Positions 45,363 through 52,967 of a stretch of 52,967 nt of DNA are shown in pieces. The position numbers were made by a program, and so were the translations under genes. Numbering within the stretch: position 1 is the stretch's first letter; each line of letters starts with the position of its first letter. The DNA is from an uncultured Saprospiraceae bacterium (GTDB taxonomy: Bacteria > Bacteroidota > Bacteroidia > Chitinophagales > Saprospiraceae). The stretch covers positions 1 through 52,967 of the forward strand of contig CALFWZ010000015.1 in NCBI GenBank assembly GCA_937928405.1. Direction: 5' to 3'. The notes beneath the pieces were generated by a model. It was not told the DNA's origin. It saw nothing but the letters and a program-made list of their open reading frames with translations, and did not search any database.

Positions 45363-45584
45363 GTTAATAATTTATTGAACAAGATAAAATATTTGTTTTA
45401 ATCAGTAAATGTATCTTTAAGTTGTCTATAAAACAAATGTCTCAAGTCTAAATACGGTATTATTTTGTAATACTTTTTCTACACATAATTTGAGTTGCAA
45501 TTGCGATGTGTTATTAAAAAGGAGAGGTTGGGTGCAATGTCTTAGTCCAATTGATGCAGGGAGATTCTATTCTTTTTAATTTCA

Positions 45585-45629
45585 CATAACGTTTAGCTAA
45601 ACGACGTAGTGGCGGTCGCGTTTGTTATG
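45585..45629. repeat. attC-like imperfect palindrome between HEPN-like and TIR-like genes
   Basis: CATAAC (45585-45590) pairs with GTTATG (45624-45629), with inner AAACGAC/GTCGCGTTT complementarity and unpaired bulges. On the minus strand it starts GCATAACAAACGC and ends GTTATG. The outer boxes are close to, but do not match, RYYYAAC/GTTRRRY. Confidence 0.35.
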
Positions 45630-45718
45630 CGGGTTGGCCATTGCCAGCTATGGCCGTTTTAGCTTTTGTGTGTGCATTGAAAGAGCATCTATTTCTATCT
45701 GTCAAAGATAGCAAAATA

Positions 45719-46020
45719 TCGTCATAAAAGTATGACGACTCTAGTGAGAAGAAAGTTCTCCTATCGGCTAAATTGCCTACTTTAGACTCGGCGGTTGGAA
45801 AATTGTTTGTAGCTCAATTATAAAGACAACAGTCACACAGTCAAGGTTAAAGCAACAAGGATATATTCCTTTCTTGGAATATTTTCTTAGCGCTAAATAT
45901 CCTAAAATAAAATAATTACTGTTTTATGAACTGCGAAATACGCGACCCTTACGCTTCGTGGTGTGAGACTTGTGAGAATCTTTAGAGGCGTAGGTACCTC
46001 GGCTAGTTTTCTAGTCGAGG
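45719..46020. other. Gene-free stretch with hairpins downstream of the TIR-like gene
   Basis: The 45363-46045 gap has no supported gene. Besides the palindrome at 45585 it contains a perfect hairpin TCGTCATA-aaag-TATGACGA (45719-45738) and CCTCGGCTAG-tttt-CTAGTCGAGG (45997-46020, one wobble), the latter 26 bp past the stop of the TIR-like gene and possibly its terminator. Confidence 0.5.
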
Positions 46021-46045
46021 CCATTTACTCGATTATGCATAGTTT

Positions 46046-47719
46046 TCATTTTACTTTTCCGTTTTTTATTTGTTTCTGGAAATATTCTACTACTTTTTTT
46101 AACTTATCGTCAATATCGTAATTAAAGACTAAGTAAGGTTGTTCAGATGCAACACGCCTGAATGAGTCAGTATCAATATCCTTATTTACAATTAATCTCG
46201 AGATTTTATTTTTACCTTCAGCGACACCCCATTCCCAAAAAAGCCAAGGAGAAGGGAACCACTTTTTATCACTTATTTTTATACCTTTTTCTTTAGTCCA
46301 AATGCCAAGGAAAAAGTCACAAGTATCAATTCTGAGATTTAATTCAGACCTTATCGTTTCGCCTTGTGATAAGTCAGCCCCAGAAACTGGATTAAAACCA
46401 GCATTTCTGATAATTCTTTGAGCTTGCTGAAAAAGTTCATCATTTCCAAATGGGTAAGAAATAAAAACAGAGTGTTCTTCACTTGTTGGCTCTTTCAGTT
46501 CTTCCTCACGTAATAGTGTCTTGATTAAATCGAACCTCTGTTTTTGCTTATCAGATAACCTATTTTTGTTTCTATCATATTCACTATGTTTTAGGAGTAG
46601 CCTGCTTTCTGTAGTTTGTTTACCTTCATACAGTTTTCTTGATACTTTGGATGACTTTAGTTTTTTCCATTTTGGAGTTGAATTATACTTAGTTGGATAG
46701 CTAATCTCAACTTGGTAAACATCTACTAATTCCTTATCACATAGTACTTTTTCGAGATTTTTCATTAGATCTTCTAAAGACAATTTATCTTTCTTTGGGT
46801 GTTCAACGATAAAATCTGTAATTGCTTTTTCTCCAAATTTATCAACTCTTGAATGGGAAGTAAGAATGTTGAAATCTGCTGCACTTAAACAAGATGTAAT
46901 AGTCGCGACTGCACCTACAATTTCTCGGTGTCTTAATGTAAATGAAATGATTTTATCTTGCTCTCTAAAAAAATAAACTCGCATGTACCTGTCTTTTGTA
47001 TCAGAGATTGGCAAATACTGAATTTTTGAGGGAGTCTTATTGATTTCTAAGCATTCATGTAGAGTATCTCTAATAACTTGAGGTAGAGTTATTCTTGAAG
47101 GATATAGTTCTTCATTTTCGTGTGGCTTTACGAAGGAAACTCCCCATTTAGGTGAAAGAAATTTATGTGTTGGGTATTTCTTTTGATTTATTGTAAATGT
47201 TCTATGCGCATCATATAATCCATAAATCCTATTAATTTTTATCCTTGGTTTGACGCCCACAAAATGTAGATTGTCAATTACTCTTGAAATGAATTGTCTT
47301 TTTAAATCTCTAAGCTCGTTAATCTTAAGATTTTCCTTTCTATCATTATAGAGTTTATCAAATGGAGTATTTGAGTATCTTCTCGCATCGACAATTAATT
47401 CAAGTTGATGTAATTTTTGACTGTTTATGGAATTCGTTTCCATAGAAAGGATGTTTATTCCATTATCCTTTATCGTCTGTAGAATTTCATTAACTATTCC
47501 TATCTTATCTTCAAGAGTTATAATTATTCTCCAAAGGTCATCCCATGCGCTAAAATCTACTGGAGAAATCACTAATTCAGGATACGGTATATCTTCACTT
47601 TTGGGAATAAAGCAAAGCCATATTTTAGTATTATTTATAAGTGAAACAGGTGTTCTGTGGTAGAAATTTAGAAATAAATTCTCTCCGTCGAATGGTGCAG
47701 GCTTATCAAGAATTATCAT
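46046..47719 (-). CDS. ACT-ACT-TIR-like protein, candidate defence effector
   Basis: The 557-residue protein has two ACT-like regions: residues 62-112 (DLWRIIITLEDKIGIVNEIL, then GINILSMETNSI) and 256-312 (KIISFTLRHREIVGAVATI, then ADFNILTSHSRVDK). ACT domains bind small ligands such as amino acids or nucleotides. After a charged linker comes a TIR-like domain (416-520): SVFISYPFGND, GADLSQGETIRSEL, DFFLGIW and SPWLFWEWGVAEGKNK, in which Glu496 is the candidate catalytic residue of NAD-cleaving TIR enzymes. No transmembrane helix is seen. Its ATG overlaps the stop of the small membrane-protein gene by ATGA, so both are made together. The TIR call is moderately sure; the ACT-TIR combination is unusual to me. 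Confidence 0.7.
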   Translation of the reverse strand: MIILDKPAPFDGENLFLNFYHRTPVSLINNTKIWLCFIPKSEDIPYPELVISPVDFSAWDDLWRIIITLEDKIGIVNEILQTIKDNGINILSMETNSINSQKLHQLELIVDARRYSNTPFDKLYNDRKENLKINELRDLKRQFISRVIDNLHFVGVKPRIKINRIYGLYDAHRTFTINQKKYPTHKFLSPKWGVSFVKPHENEELYPSRITLPQVIRDTLHECLEINKTPSKIQYLPISDTKDRYMRVYFFREQDKIISFTLRHREIVGAVATITSCLSAADFNILTSHSRVDKFGEKAITDFIVEHPKKDKLSLEDLMKNLEKVLCDKELVDVYQVEISYPTKYNSTPKWKKLKSSKVSRKLYEGKQTTESRLLLKHSEYDRNKNRLSDKQKQRFDLIKTLLREEELKEPTSEEHSVFISYPFGNDELFQQAQRIIRNAGFNPVSGADLSQGETIRSELNLRIDTCDFFLGIWTKEKGIKISDKKWFPSPWLFWEWGVAEGKNKISRLIVNKDIDTDSFRRVASEQPYLVFNYDIDDKLKKVVEYFQKQIKNGKVK

Positions 47720-48132
47720 ATGCTATAGAAATTTAGCGCAATAAGAGTAACGATTATTGCCAAATAGAACATTGTCAATGTTTGATTAAAAAACACTTTA
47801 TAATACTTTCTCTTCGTTAAAACTACTTCTTCAACATTCATTGCAAACTTGAAATCTTCATCTGTTTCACGGACTAAATCGTAAAGGTCTCTGAAATACT
47901 TTTCGTTTCTCAAAAAGACAGCATCCATGACCCAAAATAAAACAACGGGAACAATAGCTATCAAATTAAGCATTCCTTCATTTTTCGACGCAGAATAAGC
48001 TATCAGCGCAGAAATAATAGTTAGAGTCCAACCTTTAATTAAAAAAGAATTTTGGGATAAACGATTTATTACATCCTGAATAAATTCAAGATGTTTGATT
48101 TTATCTTCTTTGCTTAATGTTGCTTTTTTCAT
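47716..48132 (-). CDS. Small three-helix membrane protein, operon partner of the TIR-like gene
   Basis: The 138-residue protein has a conserved-looking amphipathic start, KHLEFIQDVINRLSQNSFLI, followed by a helix pair (TLTIISALIAYSA; LIAIVPVVLFWVMDAVFL), then NEKYFRDLYDLVRE, and a third helix near the C-terminus (TMFYLAIIVTLIALNFY). I have seen this H-L-E-F-I-Q ... F-L-I-K-G-W family as a small gene paired with TIR or other sensor genes, which fits its position here, but I cannot name it. It is conceptually like the SLATT-type membrane effectors. It is the first gene of the two-gene unit. Confidence 0.7.
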   Translation of the reverse strand: MKKATLSKEDKIKHLEFIQDVINRLSQNSFLIKGWTLTIISALIAYSASKNEGMLNLIAIVPVVLFWVMDAVFLRNEKYFRDLYDLVRETDEDFKFAMNVEEVVLTKRKYYKVFFNQTLTMFYLAIIVTLIALNFYSI

Positions 48133-48734
48133 TTTTTTTAATTGTGCTGAACACCTCTACATACAAAACCCCTCACACACCATTCCGTATGCATCCATTA
48201 TATCTCCACCAAACTACCGTTCCCTAAAATAACACCCAAAGGACCTTTCATCACACGATTATCTACACTTTGCAAATGAAAATAAATCCCAAACCCCCTC
48301 CCTCAAAAATTCTCACCCCAAGATAAAAAGAACTTGCCAAAATAAAGAAACAACATACTTTCTTTTGAATAACTACATCCAAATCTAGCGAGAAAGTACT
48401 AGATGCAACCCCCTAAAATCACCAATCCCCAGCCGTCATTCCCACAAATATCCTTTTTCTACAGAGGGACGCTAATCAATTAATAAAAAGGCCAAGCCAA
48501 ACCACCCCTCCACAAACCACAAAAAAATCAATTCATCCACATATCAGATAATGCCATCCCATCCGCTTTCGCGGTGCTTTCCCTCGTCGTGCTGTCGCAC
48601 GCCGCCCTCCTTTCAGTCGGGATCGGTCAGTTATCCGCATATCAATAAATCCGCACATCCACCCATCTACTAATCAAAAAAATCACGACCTTTGCCCCCA
48701 ATCTCCAACACACTAAAAGTACAAGCATACCAAC
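48133..48734. other. Gene-free A/C-rich stretch before polX
   Basis: About 600 bp without a supported gene. From ~48150 to ~48560 the plus strand is strongly rich in A and C and poor in G. A hairpin CGTGC-tgtc-GCACG lies at 48588-48601. ACCTTTG at 48688-48694 may be part of the polX -7 region. Confidence 0.6.
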
Positions 48735-50423
48735 ATGACCAACAAACAAATCGCTACCGCCTTCTCCGACCTAGCCAAAATCATGGAACTCCACGACGAA
48801 AACCCCTTTAAAATTCGGTCGTATAATAGCGCTTACCTCACTTTGCGGAAAGTAGAACAGCCCCTGCCGGATATGTCCGACGAAGATATTACGGCCCTGA
48901 AAGGGGTCGGAAAAACGATCGCGGGGAAGATTCGAGAACTTGTCGAGTCGGGGAAAATGATGACCTACGAAAAATATCGAGAAAAGACACCGCCGGGCGT
49001 CGTAGATATGCTCAAAGTCAATGGGTTTGGTCCGAAAAAGGTCAAAGTGGTTTGGAAAGAACTTGGCGCGGAATCTATCGGCGAACTCCTCTACGCTTGT
49101 AACGAAAATCGGCTCGTAGAAATCAAAGGGTTTGGTCAGAAAACGCAAACGGAACTGATCAAAAAACTCGAACTCTTCCTCAATTCTCAACATAAATTTC
49201 ATTACGGAAAAATTGCGCCCGTGCAGGAGGCAATCTTAGCATATTTGACCACCACGTTAGCGGGTGCCCAAATAGCAGTCGTAGGAGACATGATTCAGCT
49301 AAATCCGATTGTGGAACATTTGGATTTTTTAGTGGCGGGACCTAGTCCCGAACTTGATTCGGGAGCAAAAGATATTGAAAAAGTATTTGATGATAAACAG
49401 CTCATTTTTGAGCAAAAAGATAAGAACGGATACTATGGAAAAACCGATGAAGGAATTCCCATTCGTATTTTTACTTGTGAAGAAAAAGAGTGGGGGAGCA
49501 AGCTGTTTCGATATAGCAGTAGCTCCGAATTTATCACGGCTTTTTTAGAAAAGGCCAAAGCCAACTCGAAAGCCAAAGCACTTGATTTTAAAAATCTGGC
49601 GACGGAAAAAGCGGTGTTTGAAAAAGCGGGATTGTCCTATGTTTTGCCAGAGCTGCGCTATGATGATGCGGCCTTGTCGCTTCCCACGCCCGACGCACTC
49701 ATCCGCGCAGAGGACATCCGGGGCGTCGTACACGCACATACGACCTACAGCGATGGAATTCATACGCTTGAACAAATGGTAGACGAAGCTAAAAATCTAG
49801 GCTATGAATATCTCACCATCACAGATCACTCACAAGCTGCTTTCTACGCCAATGGCCTCAAACCCGATCGACTCCTAGAACAATTTGCCGCTATTGATAA
49901 ACTCAATACTCAACAAAAAGATTTTAAAATTTATAAAAGCATTGAATCAGATATCCTCAACGACGGATCACTGGATTACGACGAAGAGATTCTCAAGCAA
50001 TTTGACCTCATTATCGCCTCTGTCCACACCAACCTAAAAATGGATCAAGCAAAAGCCACCCAACGTTTAATTACGGCCATCGAAAATCCATACACCACGA
50101 TCCTTGGACATCCGACCGGACGTATTTTGCTGGCCCGTTCCGGTTATCCAATCGACCACGCCAAAGTGATCGACGCCTGTGCCGCCAACGGCGTCCACCT
50201 CGAACTCAATGCCAACCCACTCCGACTCGATATCGACTGGACCTGGATTCCCTACGCTCGCGAAAAAGGCGTCTTAATTTCGATCAATCCCGATGCCCAC
50301 AGCAAAGGAGGTATCCAAGATATTAAGTACGGTGCCTTGGTGGCTAGAAAAGGTAGATTGACAAAAGAAGGTTGCCTAAATGCACGAGGAACAGCGGAAT
50401 TTGAGAAGCTGATTAAGAGGTAG
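48735..50423 (+). CDS. polX: PolX-family protein with degenerate polymerase and intact PHP domain
   Basis: The 562-residue protein begins with the HhH/8-kDa region (FSDLAKIMELHDENPFKIRS; ALKGVGKTIAGKIREL; KVNGFGPKKVKVVWKEL; EIKGFGQKTQTELIKK). The polymerase palm segment VEHLDFLVAGP has only one of the expected active-site acidic pair (compare 'GDxDxL'), so DNA synthesis is doubtful. The C-terminal PHP domain is complete: VVHAHTTYSDGIH, TITDHSQ, IESDIL, IIASVHTNL, ILGHPTGR, ELNANPLRLD and NPDAHS, which would bind three metals and act as a 3'-5' exonuclease/phosphatase. Such proteins take part in base-excision repair. A 17-bp repeat lies inside the palm-coding region. Confidence 0.92.
   Translation: MTNKQIATAFSDLAKIMELHDENPFKIRSYNSAYLTLRKVEQPLPDMSDEDITALKGVGKTIAGKIRELVESGKMMTYEKYREKTPPGVVDMLKVNGFGPKKVKVVWKELGAESIGELLYACNENRLVEIKGFGQKTQTELIKKLELFLNSQHKFHYGKIAPVQEAILAYLTTTLAGAQIAVVGDMIQLNPIVEHLDFLVAGPSPELDSGAKDIEKVFDDKQLIFEQKDKNGYYGKTDEGIPIRIFTCEEKEWGSKLFRYSSSSEFITAFLEKAKANSKAKALDFKNLATEKAVFEKAGLSYVLPELRYDDAALSLPTPDALIRAEDIRGVVHAHTTYSDGIHTLEQMVDEAKNLGYEYLTITDHSQAAFYANGLKPDRLLEQFAAIDKLNTQQKDFKIYKSIESDILNDGSLDYDEEILKQFDLIIASVHTNLKMDQAKATQRLITAIENPYTTILGHPTGRILLARSGYPIDHAKVIDACAANGVHLELNANPLRLDIDWTWIPYAREKGVLISINPDAHSKGGIQDIKYGALVARKGRLTKEGCLNARGTAEFEKLIKR
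49347..49363 (+). repeat. CCCGAA-type palindrome inside the polX coding sequence
   Basis: CCCGAACTTGATTCGGG is the exact reverse complement of 22122-22138 in MITE-like copy 1, and similar to 13911-13928. It encodes the residues S-P-E-L-D-S-G directly after the degenerate palm motif. Confidence 0.6.
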
Positions 50424-50464
50424 GAAATTATGTGGGTAGATAAATTGTACACATTAGAAAAAAT

Positions 50465-51214
50465 ATGAAAGAGAAGGTAAGAATTAACTTAAAAAACATA
50501 TTCAATCGTCATTTCGAACAGATTAAGAATACTACTTTTTCAGATTTTATTGATAGAATTTTGGGAAATAACTCAGAGGCTTATAATTTAAATTCTGGAA
50601 CGATGGGAAATCTCTACGATGACGAAGAGCTTTCTAAGTTGAAGAACTTAAAACAAAGTAAGAAGCTTAATGAATTGTATGATTCTGTAATTGGAAAACT
50701 AAACCCTGAATATACAGCATCAGAAAATTTTAAAATTGGAATTTTAAATTCACTGGAAATAATAAAAAACAAAATTAATATTGAAAAAAAAGGATTTGAA
50801 AATCAGATAATTTTTATTGAATATGATTATGACCCGTTTGCTTGTTTTTGTGGTTTCGGTCCAGGAAATTATCCAATTTTAGAGGAACCTAAATATATAG
50901 ACTTCAACTATAGTGAAGAGTTGTTCAATGGAGCGGGTGAAATTAGTTATGCTGAATTTTGGAAAGAAAAAATTGAGTTTGACGAAATGCTAAGTGAAAT
51001 GGATGAAGATATTGAGTTGGGAGACTTAATATTCAATACAGAGATTTACGATCATCTAAAATCTGCATATAAATTTAAGACAGACTTAATGCTTTTTGAA
51101 GCTTTTGATCAAATATCGCTGGACTGTTTTAAAGGAGTTCCAATAAAACTTCCATTGTTTATTTATAGTAATGAGCATGATTGTGAAGTTATGAATGTAT
51201 ATGTGTATGAATAA
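50465..51214 (+). CDS. Hypothetical acidic protein
   Basis: The 249-residue protein has no signal peptide or membrane helix. It is acidic and rich in Asn, Ile, Glu and Lys, with segments such as DFIDRILGNNSEAYNL, FIEYDYDPFACFCGFGPGNY and LKSAYKFKTDLMLFEAFDQI. I recognise no family. Its high AT content compared with polX and mltG on either side suggests recent acquisition. The pattern is that of many single-gene immunity or contact-inhibition orphans, but no toxin gene is near, so this is only a possibility. Confidence 0.6.
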   Translation: MKEKVRINLKNIFNRHFEQIKNTTFSDFIDRILGNNSEAYNLNSGTMGNLYDDEELSKLKNLKQSKKLNELYDSVIGKLNPEYTASENFKIGILNSLEIIKNKINIEKKGFENQIIFIEYDYDPFACFCGFGPGNYPILEEPKYIDFNYSEELFNGAGEISYAEFWKEKIEFDEMLSEMDEDIELGDLIFNTEIYDHLKSAYKFKTDLMLFEAFDQISLDCFKGVPIKLPLFIYSNEHDCEVMNVYVYE

Positions 51215-51302
51215 AAACTGCCCTTAAAAAGTAAATATCATTTACTTTCACCCAAAGCAAAGTCCACAATAAACAACCACTTATTCAATAAAATAAAACA
51301 CA

Positions 51303-51485
51303 ATGAAAATCTCCAAAATCATACAAATTATTGGTATCCTCATTTCCTTAGCTGGCTTGGCCTATATGGGATATAATCATGGAAAAGGACACACCGACGA
51401 CTACGGTCTATGGATCGTTTTAAGCGGATTCGTTTTGACGATTATTGGATCACTCATGGGGAAAAAAGCGGAGACAGAGGTGTAG
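51303..51485 (+). CDS. Small two-helix membrane protein
   Basis: The 60-residue protein has two hydrophobic helices (IIQIIGILISLAGLAYMGY and WIVLSGFVLTIIGSLMG) joined by a polar loop with GKGHTDDY. Length and composition suit a genuine small membrane protein. The function is unknown. Confidence 0.55.
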   Translation: MKISKIIQIIGILISLAGLAYMGYNHGKGHTDDYGLWIVLSGFVLTIIGSLMGKKAETEV

Positions 51486-51524
51486 TTAAAAGTTCGTGCT
51501 AATTTTGGATAGAATGCAATGCTA

Positions 51525-51815
51525 ACAAGTCCATAACCCTCTGCGTTCTCTGCGCCTCTGCGAGCAAAAAACAATATAACAAGTCCGGGACAAGTTCTAC
51601 GAGCAAAAAAGAATATAATAAGTCTGGAACAATGAGGCCGGAACAAGTTCTGCGCCAAGCCTACAGATTAAAAGATTTACACGCAAAAAAAACGCTGCGT
51701 TCTCTGCGTCTTTACGAGCAAAAAAAACGATACAAAGGAACAAAATCTGTGCGAAAAAAAGATGCACACGCAAACCACCTTCCGAAACAAGGCCGGAACA
51801 AATTCTACTAGAAAA
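51525..51815. repeat. Degenerate repeats of CTCTGCG and CGGAACAAG type
   Basis: The 333-bp gap between the small membrane gene and mltG holds repeated CTCTGCGTTCTCTGCG-like blocks (51539 and 51693), several 'ggacaagttctacgagcaaaaaa' lines and TTCCGAAACAAGG (51780). They match the modules at 13780-14040. No gene is supported. Confidence 0.6.
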
Positions 51816-51818
51816 AAC

Positions 51819-52850
51819 CTACCGCAATCCCCGCTTCTTCAAATTCCGTTTATACACCGCAATATTCTGGCTATGCCCCGCCATCGTTTTAGCAAAAGAA
51901 TGCGTTCCAGAACCATCCCCTTTAGCACAAAAGAAAATATAATCATGAGACTCGGGATTCAGTACGGCATCAATACTACTGATCGAGGACATACTAATTG
52001 GGCCGGGAGGAAGACCAGCATACATATAAGTATTGTAAGGAGAGTCGAATTTGAGATGCTTGTTAAGAACCCTTCGTAGGTCAAATTTTCCAGTGGCGAA
52101 AACTACAGTAGGGTCAGCTTGTAATTTAATGCCTCGTTTGATACGATTAAGATACGCACCCGCAATTCGGGGCCGTTCTGCTTTTTGCAAACTCTCTCTT
52201 TCCACAATCGAAGCCAGCGTGTAAACTTCTTCTGGACTAAGCTTTTGTTGAGATGCTTTAGAGGTACGGTTATTTTTTGACCAAAACTTCCCGTGCTCTT
52301 TTTTCATGCGAGCTAAAAAATCATGGGCATTTTGATTCCAGAAAAATTCATAAGTATTGGGTATAAATAAGGTCATCAGATTTTCCCGATTAACCCCTAA
52401 ATCTTTCAGCACTTTCGCATCATTAAAAGTGGTAATTAATTCCACCGAATCCGCTTCAATAAAACGCGCTACTTTTCCAGCCACCTCCTCTAGCAATCGT
52501 TCGTTGGTCAAGATGACTTTTACGGGAGCTTGTTTACCTCCGCGCAAGTGTCGAATCAATGCACGGTTGCTCCAGCCCGGCTGAATCTCAAACCGCCCAG
52601 AACGCATCTTGGATTTTCGATAATTCATTTGCTCCGCCACCCAGTCAAAACCAGCCGTATCTATCAGCATTCCTTTTGCAATCAATAAATTTTTAATGTC
52701 AAAATAATCTGACCCAGTAGGAATTTCCAGAAATTTATCTGCTAATTCATTAGGAACATTAGGCGTATAAATACTATCATATTTTTGATAACCAATAAAG
52801 GCACCAATACAAAGCGCCAACAAAACAATAATACCAATAATCTTTTTCAT
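51819..52850 (-). CDS. mltG: Endolytic peptidoglycan transglycosylase
   Basis: MltG (YceG) cuts nascent glycan strands in the periplasm and helps set their length. From ATG 52850 (a TTG one codon earlier is possible) the 343-residue protein has one N-terminal membrane helix (IIGIIVLLALCIGAFIGY), a LysM-like region around residues 30-90, and the YceG domain with LFIPNTYEFFWN, EVYTLASIVERE (catalytic Glu), RIAGAYLNRIKRGIKLQADP and GLPPGPISMSS. It ends in HSFAKTMAGHSQNIAVYKRN. Length is normal. Its upstream region is the tandem octamer array that runs to the window end. Confidence 0.95.
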   Translation of the reverse strand: MKKIIGIIVLLALCIGAFIGYQKYDSIYTPNVPNELADKFLEIPTGSDYFDIKNLLIAKGMLIDTAGFDWVAEQMNYRKSKMRSGRFEIQPGWSNRALIRHLRGGKQAPVKVILTNERLLEEVAGKVARFIEADSVELITTFNDAKVLKDLGVNRENLMTLFIPNTYEFFWNQNAHDFLARMKKEHGKFWSKNNRTSKASQQKLSPEEVYTLASIVERESLQKAERPRIAGAYLNRIKRGIKLQADPTVVFATGKFDLRRVLNKHLKFDSPYNTYMYAGLPPGPISMSSISSIDAVLNPESHDYIFFCAKGDGSGTHSFAKTMAGHSQNIAVYKRNLKKRGLR

Positions 52851-52876
52851 CAATAAAATTAAATTCAGAATTTATT

Positions 52877-52967
52877 CAACAATTCAACAATTCAACAATT
52901 CAACAATTCAACAATTCAACAATTCAACAATTCAACAATTCAACAATTCAACAATTCAACAATTCAA
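52877..52967. repeat. Tandem CAACAATT octamer array upstream of mltG
   Basis: Eleven complete and apparently perfect copies of CAACAATT run to the end of the window, so the full length is unknown. The array begins 26 bp upstream of the mltG start. Confidence 0.95.

Noticed and set aside
52877..52967. CRISPR array
   Set aside because: Units are 8 bp, contiguous and without spacers.
1..52967. tRNA or rRNA genes
   Set aside because: No cloverleaf-like or conserved rRNA sequence was recognised in any gap on either strand. This was judged by eye, without a covariance model.

Overview
The window comes from a Bacteroidota chromosome, most likely Saprospiria; the phylum is secure and the class is inferred. 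The evidence is three very large surface proteins with type IX secretion (T9SS) C-terminal domains, a PorP/SprF-type partner, Bacteroidota-style -7 boxes (TAnnTTTG), little use of Shine-Dalgarno sequences, several TTG starts and a moderately AT-rich composition. No rRNA, tRNA, CRISPR array, transposase or phage gene was recognised.

Layout. 1-16.7 kb is mostly core: the end of a SprB-repeat gliding-type adhesin, lptC, a CNNM/CBS transporter, a membrane-anchored patatin-like phospholipase, purH, coaX, an outer-membrane protein, two paralogous repeat proteins (one exported, one lipoprotein), a lipoprotein FKBP prolyl isomerase and a TonB-dependent receptor. 16.7-27 kb holds an SdrD_B-repeat T9SS protein on the minus strand, a CsaA-like tRNA-binding protein, two ExbD proteins, a polysaccharide deacetylase and gltX with a small partner gene. 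27-36.2 kb is a 2,706-residue adhesin followed by its PorP/SprF-like partner. 36.2-48.7 kb is accessory: a small HTH protein, a lipoprotein, a beta-barrel candidate, membrane and HD-domain proteins, a Crp/Fnr-type gene broken by a MITE-like insertion, a two-gene locus with a GH18-like protein lacking a signal peptide, a Cys-rich exported protein without a normal start codon, a membrane HEPN-like protein, and a two-gene minus-strand operon encoding a small multi-TM protein and an ACT-ACT-TIR-like protein. 48.7-53 kb returns to housekeeping genes (polX, mltG) with two small unknowns between them.

The best candidate for an undescribed system is the 46.0-48.1 kb operon: a small membrane protein joined by an ATGA overlap to a protein with two ACT-like (small-ligand sensing) domains and a C-terminal TIR-like domain that keeps a candidate catalytic Glu. 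A membrane HEPN-like gene lies just beyond it, and both genes are followed by similar imperfect palindromes. A role in phage defence is inference.

The intergenic DNA is unusually structured. At least eight loci carry degenerate repeats in a strict 8-bp register (CCAACTAG, CTAACTGG, CAACAATT and similar), often joined to perfect 14-16 bp hairpins. Two copies of a 160-190 bp palindromic element share the ends GAAGTTGTTTAA/TTAAACAACTTC, and one of them interrupts a gene. Other families include nested palindromes, GCTCC..GGAGC repeats, tandem CTCTGCG-type modules, and a 17-bp CCCGAA-type palindrome that also occurs inside the polX coding sequence.
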